DNA of 56,408 nucleotides from DATKZS01 sp035527835 [NCBI: bacterium] (lineage in GTDB: Bacteria; RBG-13-61-14). Made by a program: the position numbers and the translations under genes. Below, one piece after another: positions 16,843-25,744 of the stretch. The stretch spans positions 1 to 56,408 of the forward strand of contig DATKZS010000101.1 of assembly GCA_035527835.1 (NCBI GenBank), written 5' to 3'. Positions within the stretch are counted from its first letter, which is position 1. Every line of letters starts with the position of its first letter. A model generated the notes under the pieces. The model was not told the origin of the DNA and searched no databases. It was given only the letters and a program-made list of their open reading frames with translations.

Positions 16843-17976
16843 GTGGACAAAAAGTTACTGGACCAGTTCGACCGGGCCTGGCGGGAGCCGGGCAAGACGA
16901 TAACCGAGCTCAAGAAGAAGACCGGAAAGAAGGCCGTGGGCCTCACCCTGGTGGACGTGCCGGAGGAGCTGGTGCACGCCGCGGGCGCGCTGCCGGTCGG
17001 GGTCCTGCCCGGAGAGCTCGCGTTTCAGCACGTGGACAAGCACGTGCAGGGCTTTGCCTGCTCCTATTGCCGCAGCGTGGTCGAGATGATCGAGTCCGGC
17101 GAGCTCGGCTTCCTGGACGGCCTGATCGTCTCTTATGCCTGCGACACCACCCGCTGCATTGACCTGATCCTGCGCTTCATGGACAAGTTCCCGTTCTACG
17201 AATGCCTGCGCATCCCCCGCCGCGTGAACGCCGACGGGGTGAAGGATTATTTCCTGGCCGAGCTGAAAAGAGTGGGCGACAAGCTTTCCGCCTTTACCGG
17301 CCGGGAGATCACCGGCGACGGCCTTGCCGAGAGCGTCCGCCTCTACAACGAGGTCCGGTCGCACCTTAAGAAACTGCGGGAGGCCATGCCAAGCGGCGGC
17401 GTGGGATTATCCGAGATGCTGTCATCGGTCCGGGCGGCGCTCATCCTGCCGCCGGAGGAGAGCCTGTCCCTGCTCCGGGAAGCCGCGGGGTCGGTGAAGG
17501 CCGGCGCGGGCAATGGCGGCAAGCCCCGGGTGGTTGTCGCCGGCAAGATGGCCGAGCCGCCGGGCCTGGCATCGCTGCTGGACCAGAGCGGGCTCTTCGT
17601 GGTGGAGGACCACCTGGCCGTGGGCGGAAGATGGGTGGCCGCCGCCGTGCCGGAAAATAAGGACCCGTGGCAGGCCCTGGTCTCGCGCCAGCTTGGCCGC
17701 CTGCCCTTTGCCGGAATCTGGGATGAGCGGCCCCGCCGGTCCTCGTTCCTCATCGAGCGCGTCCAGGCCCTCGGCGCCGACGGCGCCGTCTTCCTGGTCC
17801 AGAAGTTCTGCGAGGCCGCCGAGCTCGATTACCCCGGCATCAAGGAGGACCTGGAAAAGCAGGGCATCCCCATGCTGGTTATAGACACCGACTTCCGCGA
17901 GGCCAGCCTGGGGCCCGTCAAGACCAGGGTGGAGGCCTTTGCGGAAATGCTCAAGGAAAGGATGGGCAGTCAATGA
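16843..17976 (+). CDS. 2-hydroxyacyl-CoA dehydratase-family (HgdB/BcrC-like) subunit
   Basis: 377 residues of the 2-hydroxyacyl-CoA dehydratase subunit D / benzoyl-CoA reductase family. The N-terminal domain reads KAVGLTLVDVPEELVHAAGALPV. Candidate cluster cysteines are in FACSYCRSV, YACDTTRC and the C-terminal VQKFCEAAE. Known members bind a [4Fe-4S] cluster and need a partner subunit and an ATP-dependent activator, neither of which is present nearby. The start is GTG at 16843 because ggagg lies six bases upstream; the ATG at 16838 is followed at once by a stop. The substrate is unknown. Confidence 0.8.
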   Translation: MDKKLLDQFDRAWREPGKTITELKKKTGKKAVGLTLVDVPEELVHAAGALPVGVLPGELAFQHVDKHVQGFACSYCRSVVEMIESGELGFLDGLIVSYACDTTRCIDLILRFMDKFPFYECLRIPRRVNADGVKDYFLAELKRVGDKLSAFTGREITGDGLAESVRLYNEVRSHLKKLREAMPSGGVGLSEMLSSVRAALILPPEESLSLLREAAGSVKAGAGNGGKPRVVVAGKMAEPPGLASLLDQSGLFVVEDHLAVGGRWVAAAVPENKDPWQALVSRQLGRLPFAGIWDERPRRSSFLIERVQALGADGAVFLVQKFCEAAELDYPGIKEDLEKQGIPMLVIDTDFREASLGPVKTRVEAFAEMLKERMGSQ

Positions 17977-18041
17977 TGAATTAAAAATTATGAATGATGA
18001 ACGGTTCCGGCTTTATAATTCATTATTCATAATTAATCATT
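17972..18041. repeat. AT-rich inverted repeat, 'aattatgaatgatgaa' family
   Basis: The left arm (17972-18001) has aatgatgaattaaaaatt-type words and the right arm (about 18013-18041) the inverse. It overlaps the stop codon of the dehydratase-like gene and may fold as a 3' hairpin. Confidence 0.8.
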
Positions 18042-18150
18042 CTCGACTTGCCCGCCCTTGACAAACGCGCTATGATAATTTACTGATAGCAGTTGCCGAC
18101 ACGATTATGCGCCGGACGTTGGAATACTAGGAGAGACTGGAGCGGCGTCC

Positions 18151-18480
18151 ATGGTAATTGAATTCGATGAATCCCAGGAATTTGACATGTCCCCGCTGGA
18201 GTACGTGCTCCAGTTGGGGGCACACGGGAATCATGTCCTGTTCGAGAATGACCGGATTCGGGAAGCGTTTGCCAAGAAGGAGGATGAACTCGCGGACCTG
18301 GGCTCCGAACACGTGTTCCAGGTCCGACAGGCGATCCGCGAGGTCCTCGCCATCCCCGAGTTCGAGGGCAAGAAACAATTCATCTCATCCTTGCCCCGGG
18401 ACATCCAGCACGTGCTGATATTCCTGTACTTCCAGATGATCGAAAAAAGCATTTACCTGGACCACAAGAACTATCACTGA
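18151..18480 (+). CDS. Small conserved-looking protein of unknown function
   Basis: 109 residues, acidic, no membrane segment or signal peptide (MVIEFDESQEFDMSPLEYVLQ...). Its codon use matches real neighbours. A ggag lies upstream, and it is the first of a plus-strand run leading to AMMECR1 and holB, with 87 bases to the AMMECR1 start. I do not recognise a family. Helical content near the C-terminus (IQHVLIFLYFQMIEKS) suggests a small globular protein. Confidence 0.6.
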   Translation: MVIEFDESQEFDMSPLEYVLQLGAHGNHVLFENDRIREAFAKKEDELADLGSEHVFQVRQAIREVLAIPEFEGKKQFISSLPRDIQHVLIFLYFQMIEKSIYLDHKNYH

Positions 18481-18567
18481 GCCGCCCGCCCCGACTCTCC
18501 CGACACATTCCCTCCCACGGCCCAGCGCGGCGGCGCGAACGTCAAAGGCTTGCAAGGAGGGGCGCTG

Positions 18568-19134
18568 ATGACGGAAAACATCCTTGCCGATACCGACAAA
18601 AAAGTCCTGCTCAAGATCGCCCGGGACACCATCGAGGGTTACGCGCGCTCCGGCAAGAAACCGCCGCTGCCCGCGGACCTGCCGCCCTCGCTGCGCGGCC
18701 GGCAGGGGGCGTTCGTGACCGTCCACCACCGCGGCCAGCTCCGCGGCTGCATCGGGACTTTTTTCGGCGAGGGCGAGCTGGCCTCCACTGTTCGCAACAT
18801 GGCCTATGCCGCGGGCTGGGAGGACCCCAGGTTCGAGCATCTGACCGCGGAAGAGTTGCCTGACACGGACCTGGAGATATCCGTGCTCTCTCCGCTTCAC
18901 GAGATCAGCGACGTGAACGAGATCCTGGTGGGAAAGCACGGCATCTTCATCACCAAGGGCTATTACCGGGGCGTGCTCCTGCCCCAGGTCGCCACCGAGC
19001 AGGGCTGGGACCGCGACACCTTCCTCTCCCATACCTGTATCAAGGCCGGGCTCCGCCCCGACGCCTGGAAAAAGGAAGAGCTCAAGATCGAGATCTTTGC
19101 CGCCGAGGTCTTCGGGGAAAAGGAATTTGCATAA
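18568..19134 (+). CDS. AMMECR1 domain protein (AmmeMemoRadiSam protein A type)
   Basis: 188-residue AMMECR1-domain protein with the family hallmark LRGCIGTFF in the N-terminal half and GKHGIFITKGYYRGVLLPQV further on. Bacterial members often sit with a Memo and a radical SAM protein, but neither is beside it here. The ATG at 18568 has an AAGGAGG site seven bases upstream; a TTG start at 18550 is less likely. It ends three bases before holB, so it is part of the same transcript. Its biochemical function is unknown. Confidence 0.88.
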   Translation: MTENILADTDKKVLLKIARDTIEGYARSGKKPPLPADLPPSLRGRQGAFVTVHHRGQLRGCIGTFFGEGELASTVRNMAYAAGWEDPRFEHLTAEELPDTDLEISVLSPLHEISDVNEILVGKHGIFITKGYYRGVLLPQVATEQGWDRDTFLSHTCIKAGLRPDAWKKEELKIEIFAAEVFGEKEFA

Positions 19135-19137
19135 GCG

Positions 19138-20127
19138 ATGATCGAGACCCATCCCACAGCCCGGCGCCTCCTCGCCCGCGCCCTCGCGCGCGGACGCCTG
19201 GCCCATGCCTATCTGTTCGCCGGACCGGAGGGCGCCGGAAAGCGCACCCTCGCCCGCGAGTTCGCCGCCGCCCTGGTCTGCGGCCAGGGAGCCTTCCCGC
19301 CCTGCCGCGAGTGCGGGCCGTGCAAGCGCGCCCTGGCCGGCAGCCATCCCGACGTCATGATCGTCGAGCCGGAGGGCAAGAACATCAAGATTGACTCGAT
19401 CCGCGGACTCACCTCCCGCCTCAACCTGCACAGCTTCGAGGGCGGACGCAAGGTCGGAATCGTCGTCACCGCCGAGCTCATGAACGAGCACTCCCAGAAC
19501 GCGTTCCTCAAGACCCTCGAAGAGCCGCCGGCGGACACCGTGCTCATCATGACCGCGGCCAACCTGAACCGACTCCTGCCCACCATCATCAGCCGCTGCC
19601 AGGTGATGCGCGTCCCGGCCATGCCCGACTCCGTCATCATCGAGCTGCTGAAAATCGAGCGCGGACTCACCGGAAACGAGGCCCTGCTGGTCGCCGCCCT
19701 CTCCGGAGGCAACGCCAGGAAGGCCCTGGACATGGACCTGGAGTTCGTGGTCGAGTTCAGGAAAGACATGGTCCGACGCCTGCTGTCCCTGGACCCGGCT
19801 GACCGTATTGCCATCCTCCAATTCGCCGAGGCCATGGAAAAAGTCGCGCGCGACCAGCCGGTGGACGACATCTTCGACCTGCTCATCGCCTTTTATCGCG
19901 ACGTCCTCCACCTCCGGCTGGGCCATGACCGTATCGCCAATCAGGACCTGCGCGCCGAAGCCATGGGCCAGGCCGACGCCGGTCCGCCCGACACCGTACT
20001 CGACAAAATGGAAACCATCACCCGCGCCCGCAACCGCGCCGCGGGAAACGCCAACCTAAAGCTCAACTGGGAAATATTGACCATGGCCCTCGCGGGCGTG
20101 GAAGGAGCGGAGATCTCACCACCATGA
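19138..20127 (+). CDS. holB: DNA polymerase III subunit delta prime
   Basis: Clamp-loader subunit, 329 residues. It has a Walker A-like AGPEGAGKRT loop (K35), a zinc module with cysteines in CGQ, CRECGPCKR, and ISRCQVMRV (the SRC sensor motif). FLKTLEEPPADT is the conserved helix of the family. It ends with a four-base ATGA overlap into the PSP1 gene, matching the holB-yaaT order seen in Bacillus and many other lineages. It acts in replisome assembly in the cytoplasm. Confidence 0.93.
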   Translation: MIETHPTARRLLARALARGRLAHAYLFAGPEGAGKRTLAREFAAALVCGQGAFPPCRECGPCKRALAGSHPDVMIVEPEGKNIKIDSIRGLTSRLNLHSFEGGRKVGIVVTAELMNEHSQNAFLKTLEEPPADTVLIMTAANLNRLLPTIISRCQVMRVPAMPDSVIIELLKIERGLTGNEALLVAALSGGNARKALDMDLEFVVEFRKDMVRRLLSLDPADRIAILQFAEAMEKVARDQPVDDIFDLLIAFYRDVLHLRLGHDRIANQDLRAEAMGQADAGPPDTVLDKMETITRARNRAAGNANLKLNWEILTMALAGVEGAEISPP

Positions 20128-21905
20128 ACGATGAACACAACACTAATAAGGACATGCCGGCCCCGCCGAGCCAGACCGATACAGCCTTGACCAGCCAGGC
20201 GCAACCCCTGAACCCGCCAGGCCAGGCCGCGCCCGGCCAGCAAGCCGCGCCGGCCGCCACCCAGGCCCCGGCGGTGGAACAACCGGCCCAGGCCCCGGCA
20301 CAGCCCCAGGAGCAGCCACCGGCACCGCAACCTCCCGCCGCGCCCGGCCAGCAAGCCGCGCCGGCCGCCACCCAGGCCCCGGCGGTGGAACAACCGGCCC
20401 AAGCCCCGGCACAGCCCCAGGAGCAGCCACCGGCCGCGCAACCTCCCGCCGCGCCCGCCGGTCCCGCGCCGGAGACCGTGGAACCGCCCGCCCCGCCGGC
20501 CGAAGCGCAGCCCGCCCCCGAGACCCAGGAACCATCGGCAGCGCCGCAGGAGCCGCCGCCCCCTGCCGCCCAGCCCAGGGAACCACCGAAGCCCGCGTTC
20601 GTCAAAGTTCTCGGCGTGAAGTTCCGCCGCGCCGGCAAGGACTACCTCTTCAACGCCGGCACGCTCCGCTATAACATCGGTGACTCGGTCATCGTCGAGA
20701 CCGACCGCGGCCTGGGCCTCGCCCGCGTGGTCACCCCCATCTTCGAGCTGGGGTACGAAAAGGCCCCCGCCGACCTCAAACGCGTCATTCGCAAGGCCAA
20801 CTGGAACGACCTCGAACGCGACCGCAAGAACAAGGAGCGCGAGCAGGAGGCCCTGGACCTGTGTCTCTCCATGATCAACGCCAAGAAGCTCAATATGAAG
20901 ATGGTCCGCGTCGAGTACCTCCACGACGCCAGCAAGGCCATCTTCTATTTCACGGCCGAGCAGCGGGTGGACTTCCGCGACCTGGTCAAGGATATGGCCC
21001 GCCAGCTCCACACCCGCATCGAGATGCGCCAGATCGGCGTCCGCGACGAGGCCAAGATCACCGGCGGCCTCGGACCGTGCGGCCGCGAGATCTGTTGCGC
21101 CACCTTCCTCTCCGACTTCTCCCCCGTGTCCGTGCGCATGGCCAAGGACCAGAACCTCGCCATGAACCCGACCAAGGTCTCCGGGCTGTGCGGACGACTC
21201 ATGTGCTGCCTGGCGTACGAGCACCCCCTCTACCACGAATCCTGCAAGGGCATGCCCAAGAAAGGAAAGCGCATGGTCTCGCCCGTCGGGCCATGCCGCA
21301 TCATTGACCTCAACATCCTGGGCCGCAAGGCCCTGGTCGAGCTCGAATCCGGAAAGACCATGTTCGTCTCCGTGGACGACCTGAAGACCCAGAATGAAGC
21401 CATGGCCGAGCAGGCCGACGCCAACGCCGCCATGGAAGAGAACGACGGCATCAATGAGGAGGTCCTGGAAAGCGACGACCCCGCCCTGCTCGAAAAAATG
21501 GACCAGCCCAGGCCCGGAGCGACCCAACCCGGACCCGACCGCGGACCCCGCCGCGACAACCGGCCCTCCGAGCCCCGCCGCGACCAGGACCGCGGACGCG
21601 ACCGCTCCGGAAACCGTCAGAACCAGCAAAACCGCCCCGGCCCAGACAGCAGAAACGGCCGCGGCCCGGAACGCGACCGGCAGGGACCGCCGCGCCCGCC
21701 CGCCGGGGCCCAGCCCTATAAGCCCGCCGGGATGGACCGCCCGCCCGCCGGGGCCCAGCCCTATAAGCCGCCCGCAGGACAGGACGGCCCGCCCCGGCCC
21801 CAGGGCGCCCCCGGCCAGCCCCCGGGACAAAACCAGCCCCAGGGCCAAGACTCCGACGAGCAAAGAAGACGAAAAAGACGACGCCGCAACCGGCACCGGA
21901 AATAG
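20124..21905 (+). CDS. PSP1 domain protein (YaaT-like) with Pro/Ala and Arg/Gly extensions
   Basis: 593 residues, about twice a typical PSP1 protein. Residues 1-150 are Pro/Ala/Gln rich and include a 37-residue tandem duplication. The PSP1 core (about 155-430) has the cysteine pattern GPCGREICCATF and SGLCGRLMCCLAYEH with the MAKDQNLAMNPTK helix. The tail is rich in Arg, Asp, Pro and Gly (RGG/RPR-like) and has a short RPPAGAQPYKP repeat, suggesting nucleic-acid binding or disorder. In Bacillus, YaaT belongs to the Y-complex that affects RNase Y and phosphorelay; the role here is inferred from family. Confidence 0.88.
   Translation: MNDEHNTNKDMPAPPSQTDTALTSQAQPLNPPGQAAPGQQAAPAATQAPAVEQPAQAPAQPQEQPPAPQPPAAPGQQAAPAATQAPAVEQPAQAPAQPQEQPPAAQPPAAPAGPAPETVEPPAPPAEAQPAPETQEPSAAPQEPPPPAAQPREPPKPAFVKVLGVKFRRAGKDYLFNAGTLRYNIGDSVIVETDRGLGLARVVTPIFELGYEKAPADLKRVIRKANWNDLERDRKNKEREQEALDLCLSMINAKKLNMKMVRVEYLHDASKAIFYFTAEQRVDFRDLVKDMARQLHTRIEMRQIGVRDEAKITGGLGPCGREICCATFLSDFSPVSVRMAKDQNLAMNPTKVSGLCGRLMCCLAYEHPLYHESCKGMPKKGKRMVSPVGPCRIIDLNILGRKALVELESGKTMFVSVDDLKTQNEAMAEQADANAAMEENDGINEEVLESDDPALLEKMDQPRPGATQPGPDRGPRRDNRPSEPRRDQDRGRDRSGNRQNQQNRPGPDSRNGRGPERDRQGPPRPPAGAQPYKPAGMDRPPAGAQPYKPPAGQDGPPRPQGAPGQPPGQNQPQGQDSDEQRRRKRRRRNRHRK
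20229..20450 (+). repeat. 111-bp tandem duplication inside the PSP1 gene
   Basis: Two adjacent units (20229-20339 and 20340-20450) differ at only a few bases and encode a 37-residue Pro/Ala/Gln block twice. The length is a multiple of three, so the frame is kept. High similarity suggests a recent duplication. Confidence 0.9.
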
Positions 21906-21915
21906 GCATGTGACA

Positions 21916-22021
21916 AGGGGCTTGAGGCGTGAGGTTCAGATGGCGGCATCATGGTGATTCATGCCTTAAGTAGCAAGTTCAGCCCCGGCATCTCAAGCCT
22001 CAGGCCCCAAGCCTCAAGCCT
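21916..22021. repeat. Inverted repeat, 'ggggcttgagg' word family
   Basis: The left arm (21916-21934) has ggggcttgaggcgtgagg and the right arm (about 21991-22021) holds ctcaagcctcaggcccc-type inverse words. It lies in the PSP1-metG gap just before the metG ribosome site. The same family occurs at 47923-48014. Confidence 0.85.
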
Positions 22022-22039
22022 ATTTTAAAGAGGAGTGCA

Positions 22040-23569
22040 ATGGAAACTTTTTACGTCACCACCCCCATCTATTACGTCAACGACGTGCCCCACATCGGCC
22101 ATGCCTACACCACCCTGGCCGCCGACGTGCTCGCCCGTTGGCACAAGCTCAAGGGCGACGACGTCTATTTCCTTACCGGCACCGACGAGCACGGCCAGAA
22201 GATGGACCAGGCCGCCGCCGAAAAGGGCGTGACCCCCATCGAGCTCGCCGACAAGAACTCGCAAAGCTTCAAGGACCTGTGGAGCCGCATGGGCATCGCC
22301 TACGACGACTTCATCCGCACCACCGAGCCCCGCCACCAGGCCGCCGTCGCCGAGATCTACAACCGCATCAAAAAAAGCGGCGACGTGTACAAGGGAGAGT
22401 ACGAGGGGCTATACTGCGTGCGCTGCGAAACCTATTACACCGAGCTCCAGCTCGAAAACGGCAACTGCCCCGTCCACCAGATGCCCGTGGACAAGGTCAA
22501 GGAGTCCTCATACTTCTTCCGCACGAGCAAATACCAGGACCGGCTCGTGAAATACATCGAGGACCACCCGGAATTCATCATGCCCGAGTCCCGCCGCAAC
22601 GAGATCCTCTCCTTTGTCAAGTCCGGGCTCGAAGACCTCTCCATATCCCGGACCAACTTCCAGTGGGGCATCCCCGTGCCCGACGATCCGGCCCACGTGC
22701 TCTACGTATGGGTGGACGCGCTCACCAATTACATCTCCGCCCTCGGGTTCGGCCATGAGAACGACGAGAAGTTCAAGCGCTTCTGGCCCGCCGACTTCCA
22801 CCTCATCGGCAAGGACATCTTGCGCCACCACGCCGTCATCTGGCCCTGTCTCCTCATGTCCGCCGGAGTGCCCCTCCCCAAGACCGTCTTCGCCCACGGA
22901 TGGTGGACCAACGAGGGGCGGAAAATGGGCAAGTCCCTCAATAACTTCATTGACCCGTACGAGGTCATCAACAAGTTCGGACTCGAGCCCTTCCGCTACT
23001 TCCTGCTCCGCGAGGTCCCCTTCGGACTCGACGGCGACTTCTCCTATGATGCCCTCAAGCACCGCATCAACTCCGACCTCGCCAACGACCTCGGAAACCT
23101 CCTCTCCCGAACCGCCGGAATGGCGGGGAAATACACCGCCGGAAAGCTCACCGCCCCCGCCGCTCGGGACAGCGTGGACCAGGAGCTCATCAAGACCGTG
23201 GAGCGGACGGTGAAGGAGGCCGAGCTCGCCATGGCCGAGTGCGCCTTCCACAAGGCCCTCACCGTGATCTGGGCCATGATCAGCGCGGCCAATAAGTACA
23301 TTGACGTGACCAGGCCCTTCACGCTCGCCAAAGACCCGGCCCAGAAGGACCGGCTCGATGCCGTGCTCTACAACGTCGCCGAGCTCCTCCGTATCGCCGC
23401 CATCCTCATCTCCCCATTCATGCCCGACGCCGCCGGCCGCATGTGGGAACAGATCGGAGCGCCGGGTGCGCCTTCCGACCCGCCGCTTTCCGGCAAAATC
23501 AAATGGGGCGGACTCCCCTCCGGCACCGTCATGACCAAAGGCGCGGCCCTTTTCCCGAGGATAGAATAA
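22040..23569 (+). CDS. metG: Methionyl-tRNA synthetase
   Basis: Charges tRNA-Met with methionine; 509 residues, without the C-terminal dimerisation/tRNA-binding domain found in longer forms. Class I signatures are HIGH at residues 18-21 and KMGKS at about 295-299 (a variant of KMSKS). A single zinc knuckle is seen as CVRCETYY and NCPVH. An aggag site lies nine bases before the ATG. The holB-PSP1-metG-tatD order supports the assignment. Confidence 0.96.
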   Translation: METFYVTTPIYYVNDVPHIGHAYTTLAADVLARWHKLKGDDVYFLTGTDEHGQKMDQAAAEKGVTPIELADKNSQSFKDLWSRMGIAYDDFIRTTEPRHQAAVAEIYNRIKKSGDVYKGEYEGLYCVRCETYYTELQLENGNCPVHQMPVDKVKESSYFFRTSKYQDRLVKYIEDHPEFIMPESRRNEILSFVKSGLEDLSISRTNFQWGIPVPDDPAHVLYVWVDALTNYISALGFGHENDEKFKRFWPADFHLIGKDILRHHAVIWPCLLMSAGVPLPKTVFAHGWWTNEGRKMGKSLNNFIDPYEVINKFGLEPFRYFLLREVPFGLDGDFSYDALKHRINSDLANDLGNLLSRTAGMAGKYTAGKLTAPAARDSVDQELIKTVERTVKEAELAMAECAFHKALTVIWAMISAANKYIDVTRPFTLAKDPAQKDRLDAVLYNVAELLRIAAILISPFMPDAAGRMWEQIGAPGAPSDPPLSGKIKWGGLPSGTVMTKGAALFPRIE

Positions 23570-23650
23570 TGACAAGAAGACTAACCGTGGTTACTGAGAT
23601 ATAATAGGTTATACCCAGCTGTGTCTCTTTAGACAAAGGAGGCGAATAAA

Positions 23651-23887
23651 ATGGGCGAAGAGCTGATAGAAATTGATCCCGCGATCATGATGGGCAAGGC
23701 CGTAATCCGGGGCACAAGGATCACGGTGGAACTTATCCTGGAAAAACTGGCCGCGGGCGAGACCGAGGAACAACTCTTGGCCGCTCATCCACGCCTGACG
23801 AGGGAAGCCATCCATGCCGCTCTGGCCTATGCGGCACAAACCCTGCGTGCGGACGTGGTCTATCCGGTGCATGGAATGCCTTCATGA
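23651..23887 (+). CDS. DUF433 protein, putative antitoxin
   Basis: 78-residue DUF433 helix-turn-helix protein: DPAIMMGKAVIRGTRITVELILEKLAAGET is the family signature. DUF433 genes often precede a PIN-like DUF5615 gene, as here, and are thought to act as antitoxins. aaaggagg is a strong ribosome site. A TATAAT at 23600-23605 could give the pair its own promoter, but no convincing -35 is seen. The stop overlaps the next start (ATGA). It sits between metG and tatD, so it probably inserted into an older operon. Confidence 0.88.
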   Translation: MGEELIEIDPAIMMGKAVIRGTRITVELILEKLAAGETEEQLLAAHPRLTREAIHAALAYAAQTLRADVVYPVHGMPS

Positions 23888-24231
23888 ATTTTTTCTGCGA
23901 TGAGAGCGTGGATGAGCCCATAGCCGAACGACTTGCTGAAGACGGCCATCGTGTCATTCGCGCTTGGAAGCTGACCTCGGGAATATCAGATGAGGCGATC
24001 CTTTCCGCGGCGAATGAGAGCCGGTCAATCCTCATCACCATGGACAAGGATTTTGGTGAACTGGTTTTCCGACTGCATCGCATCCATGGTGGAGTCATTC
24101 TGGTCCGCTTGGCGGGATTGACTGCGGAGCAAAAGGCGGAAATAGTCTCAAGTGCCATTGCCGAACATGCCGACGAAATGACGGGAGCTTTTTCCGTGGT
24201 CACGCCCAATATCGTGAGAATTCGAAAGTAG
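23884..24231 (+). CDS. DUF5615 PIN-like protein, putative toxin nuclease
   Basis: 115-residue DUF5615 (Mut7-C/PIN-like) protein. Acidic residues typical of the fold are D6/E7 (FFCDES), D36/E37 (GISDEAIL) and D54/D56 (TMDKDFG). It overlaps the DUF433 gene by four bases, as in toxin-antitoxin pairs. RNase activity is predicted from the family and not demonstrated. It is followed 25 bases later by tatD. Confidence 0.87.
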   Translation: MNFFCDESVDEPIAERLAEDGHRVIRAWKLTSGISDEAILSAANESRSILITMDKDFGELVFRLHRIHGGVILVRLAGLTAEQKAEIVSSAIAEHADEMTGAFSVVTPNIVRIRK

Positions 24232-24256
24232 CCGTTTTATGCTCAGTCCGGGGAAA

Positions 24257-25042
24257 ATGGAAACCCTATTCGATACCCACGCCCACCTTGACTTCAAGGA
24301 CTTCGACCGCGACCGGGAGGATGTGATCGCCCGGGCGCGGGCCGCGGGCGTAAAGTACATGGTGACCATCGGATCGGGCGACGGGATCGAGGCCTCGGCG
24401 CGGGCCCTGGAGATCGCGCGGCGGCATGAGGACATATGGGCCACCGTGGGCGTGCACCCGCACGACGCCAAGCTCATCAAGGGGGACCCGGACCTGGCAA
24501 AACTGCACGAGCTCGCGCAGCAGGACAAGGTCGTGGCCATCGGCGAGATCGGACTGGATTACGCCAAGGAGTACTCGCCCCGGCACGTCCAGCTCGCGCG
24601 GCTCCGCGACCAGCTCCGCCTCGCCCGCGATCTCGACCTCCCGGTGGTCATCCACGACCGCGACGCGCACGACGATCTGATGCGTGTCCTCAAAGAGGAC
24701 GGGGTTCCCAAGCCGGGCAGCGTCATGCACTGCTTCTCCGGCTCCGCGGCCCTCGCCCTTGAGCTGGTGCGCCTGGGCTTTTACATTTCCTTTCCCGGCG
24801 TCATCACGTTCAAGAACGCCCGCGCCATGGCCGAGGCCGCGGCCAGGGTACCGGAGGACCGCATCCTCATCGAGACCGACTGCCCCTTCCTCGCGCCCGA
24901 GCCGCACCGGGGGAAACGCAACGAGCCCGCCTACGTCCGCCTCGTGGCCGAGGCCGTCGCCAAAATCCGCGGCATCCCCCTCCCCCGCCTGGCCGAGCTC
25001 ACCACCGGGAACGCCTTCCGCGCCTTTGCCATCAATGGATAG
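24257..25042 (+). CDS. tatD: TatD family metal-dependent DNase
   Basis: TIM-barrel nuclease of the TatD family, 261 residues, standard length. Metal ligands appear in order: FDTHAHLD, the Glu of AIGEIGLDYA, VVIHDRDAH, MHCFSGS and ETDCPFLAPEPHRG. The start METLFDTH at 24257 is preferred, with gggg just upstream, over an in-frame ATG 18 bases earlier. It ends the plus-strand run and converges on the next gene with only three bases between stop codons. Confidence 0.93.
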   Translation: METLFDTHAHLDFKDFDRDREDVIARARAAGVKYMVTIGSGDGIEASARALEIARRHEDIWATVGVHPHDAKLIKGDPDLAKLHELAQQDKVVAIGEIGLDYAKEYSPRHVQLARLRDQLRLARDLDLPVVIHDRDAHDDLMRVLKEDGVPKPGSVMHCFSGSAALALELVRLGFYISFPGVITFKNARAMAEAAARVPEDRILIETDCPFLAPEPHRGKRNEPAYVRLVAEAVAKIRGIPLPRLAELTTGNAFRAFAING

Positions 25043-25045
25043 AGC

Positions 25046-25744
25046 TCACGCGCTCGCCGCCTTCTTCGGGGCCTCCAGTCTGAAGTCGGCGAAGGCGAAG
25101 CCGTCCTGCTCGAAGACTTCGCCGGCATATACGTTCAGCCCGTAGCTGAACATGGGTCCGTCAAACACGAAGCTGTGATACTCGCCCAATTCCCCGCACG
25201 GGTCCACGCCGGGCGGCAGGTCTTTCAACAATTCATGGCCGAGCAGCCGGCCGGCAAAGGACCGCGGCAGTTTCTTCAGGTCCACGCTGGACAAGTAAGT
25301 GCGCACGCCGCCGGCGATGATCTCGCGCGCCAGCTCCGCCGTGTCCCGCTTCCACAGCGGCCAGCAGCCGGTCATGCCCATGTGCCCGAGCTGCGCCTCC
25401 CGGTACCCGCGCACGTCCGCGCAGAAAAGGTCGCCGTAAATCACCCGCGTCACGCCCTCCGCCCTGGCCTTCATGAGCTGGCGGTAGAGCGCCGCGTCGG
25501 TCACCTCGCCGGGACAGCCGTACGGGATCATCATCTTGCGCATGGGCAAGCCCACCACCGCCGTCTGCGCCTCCAATAACTCCTCCCGGACCCCGTGCAG
25601 CAGCACCCGGTTGTCGCCCTTCGCTTCCGTGATCGTCACGATCGCACCCACGATCTCCAACTCCCCGCTCTCCCGCGCCAGCTTCAGCGCCCACGCGCTG
25701 TCCTTGCCCCCGCTCCACGACATCAACGCCTTCTGCCTGGCCAT
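25046..25744 (-). CDS. Dph6-like ATP pyrophosphatase (PP-loop ammonia ligase family)
   Basis: 232-residue PP-loop protein with SWSGGKDSAWA at the N-terminus and GEYHSFVFDGPMF near the C-terminus, as in the MJ0570/DUF71 diphthine-ammonia ligase family. Bacteria lack diphthamide, so the true substrate in this organism is unknown. The ATG at 25744 has gagg seven bases upstream; the longer open frame upstream has no support. It converges with tatD. Confidence 0.85.
   Translation of the reverse strand: MARQKALMSWSGGKDSAWALKLARESGELEIVGAIVTITEAKGDNRVLLHGVREELLEAQTAVVGLPMRKMMIPYGCPGEVTDAALYRQLMKARAEGVTRVIYGDLFCADVRGYREAQLGHMGMTGCWPLWKRDTAELAREIIAGGVRTYLSSVDLKKLPRSFAGRLLGHELLKDLPPGVDPCGELGEYHSFVFDGPMFSYGLNVYAGEVFEQDGFAFADFRLEAPKKAASA

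Noticed and set aside
18058-18079. TTGACA followed by TATGATAAT as a promoter for the small gene at 18151
   Set aside because: The spacing between the boxes is only 7-10 bases, and no good -10 lies at 16-18 bases.
18385-19926. A 513-codon minus-strand frame opposite AMMECR1 and holB
   Set aside because: Composition is that of an antisense frame; the plus-strand genes have clear motifs.
19941-21896. A 651-codon minus-strand frame opposite the PSP1 gene
   Set aside because: It is a Gly/Leu/Arg-rich shadow of the Pro/Ala-rich PSP1 reading, with no recognisable protein.
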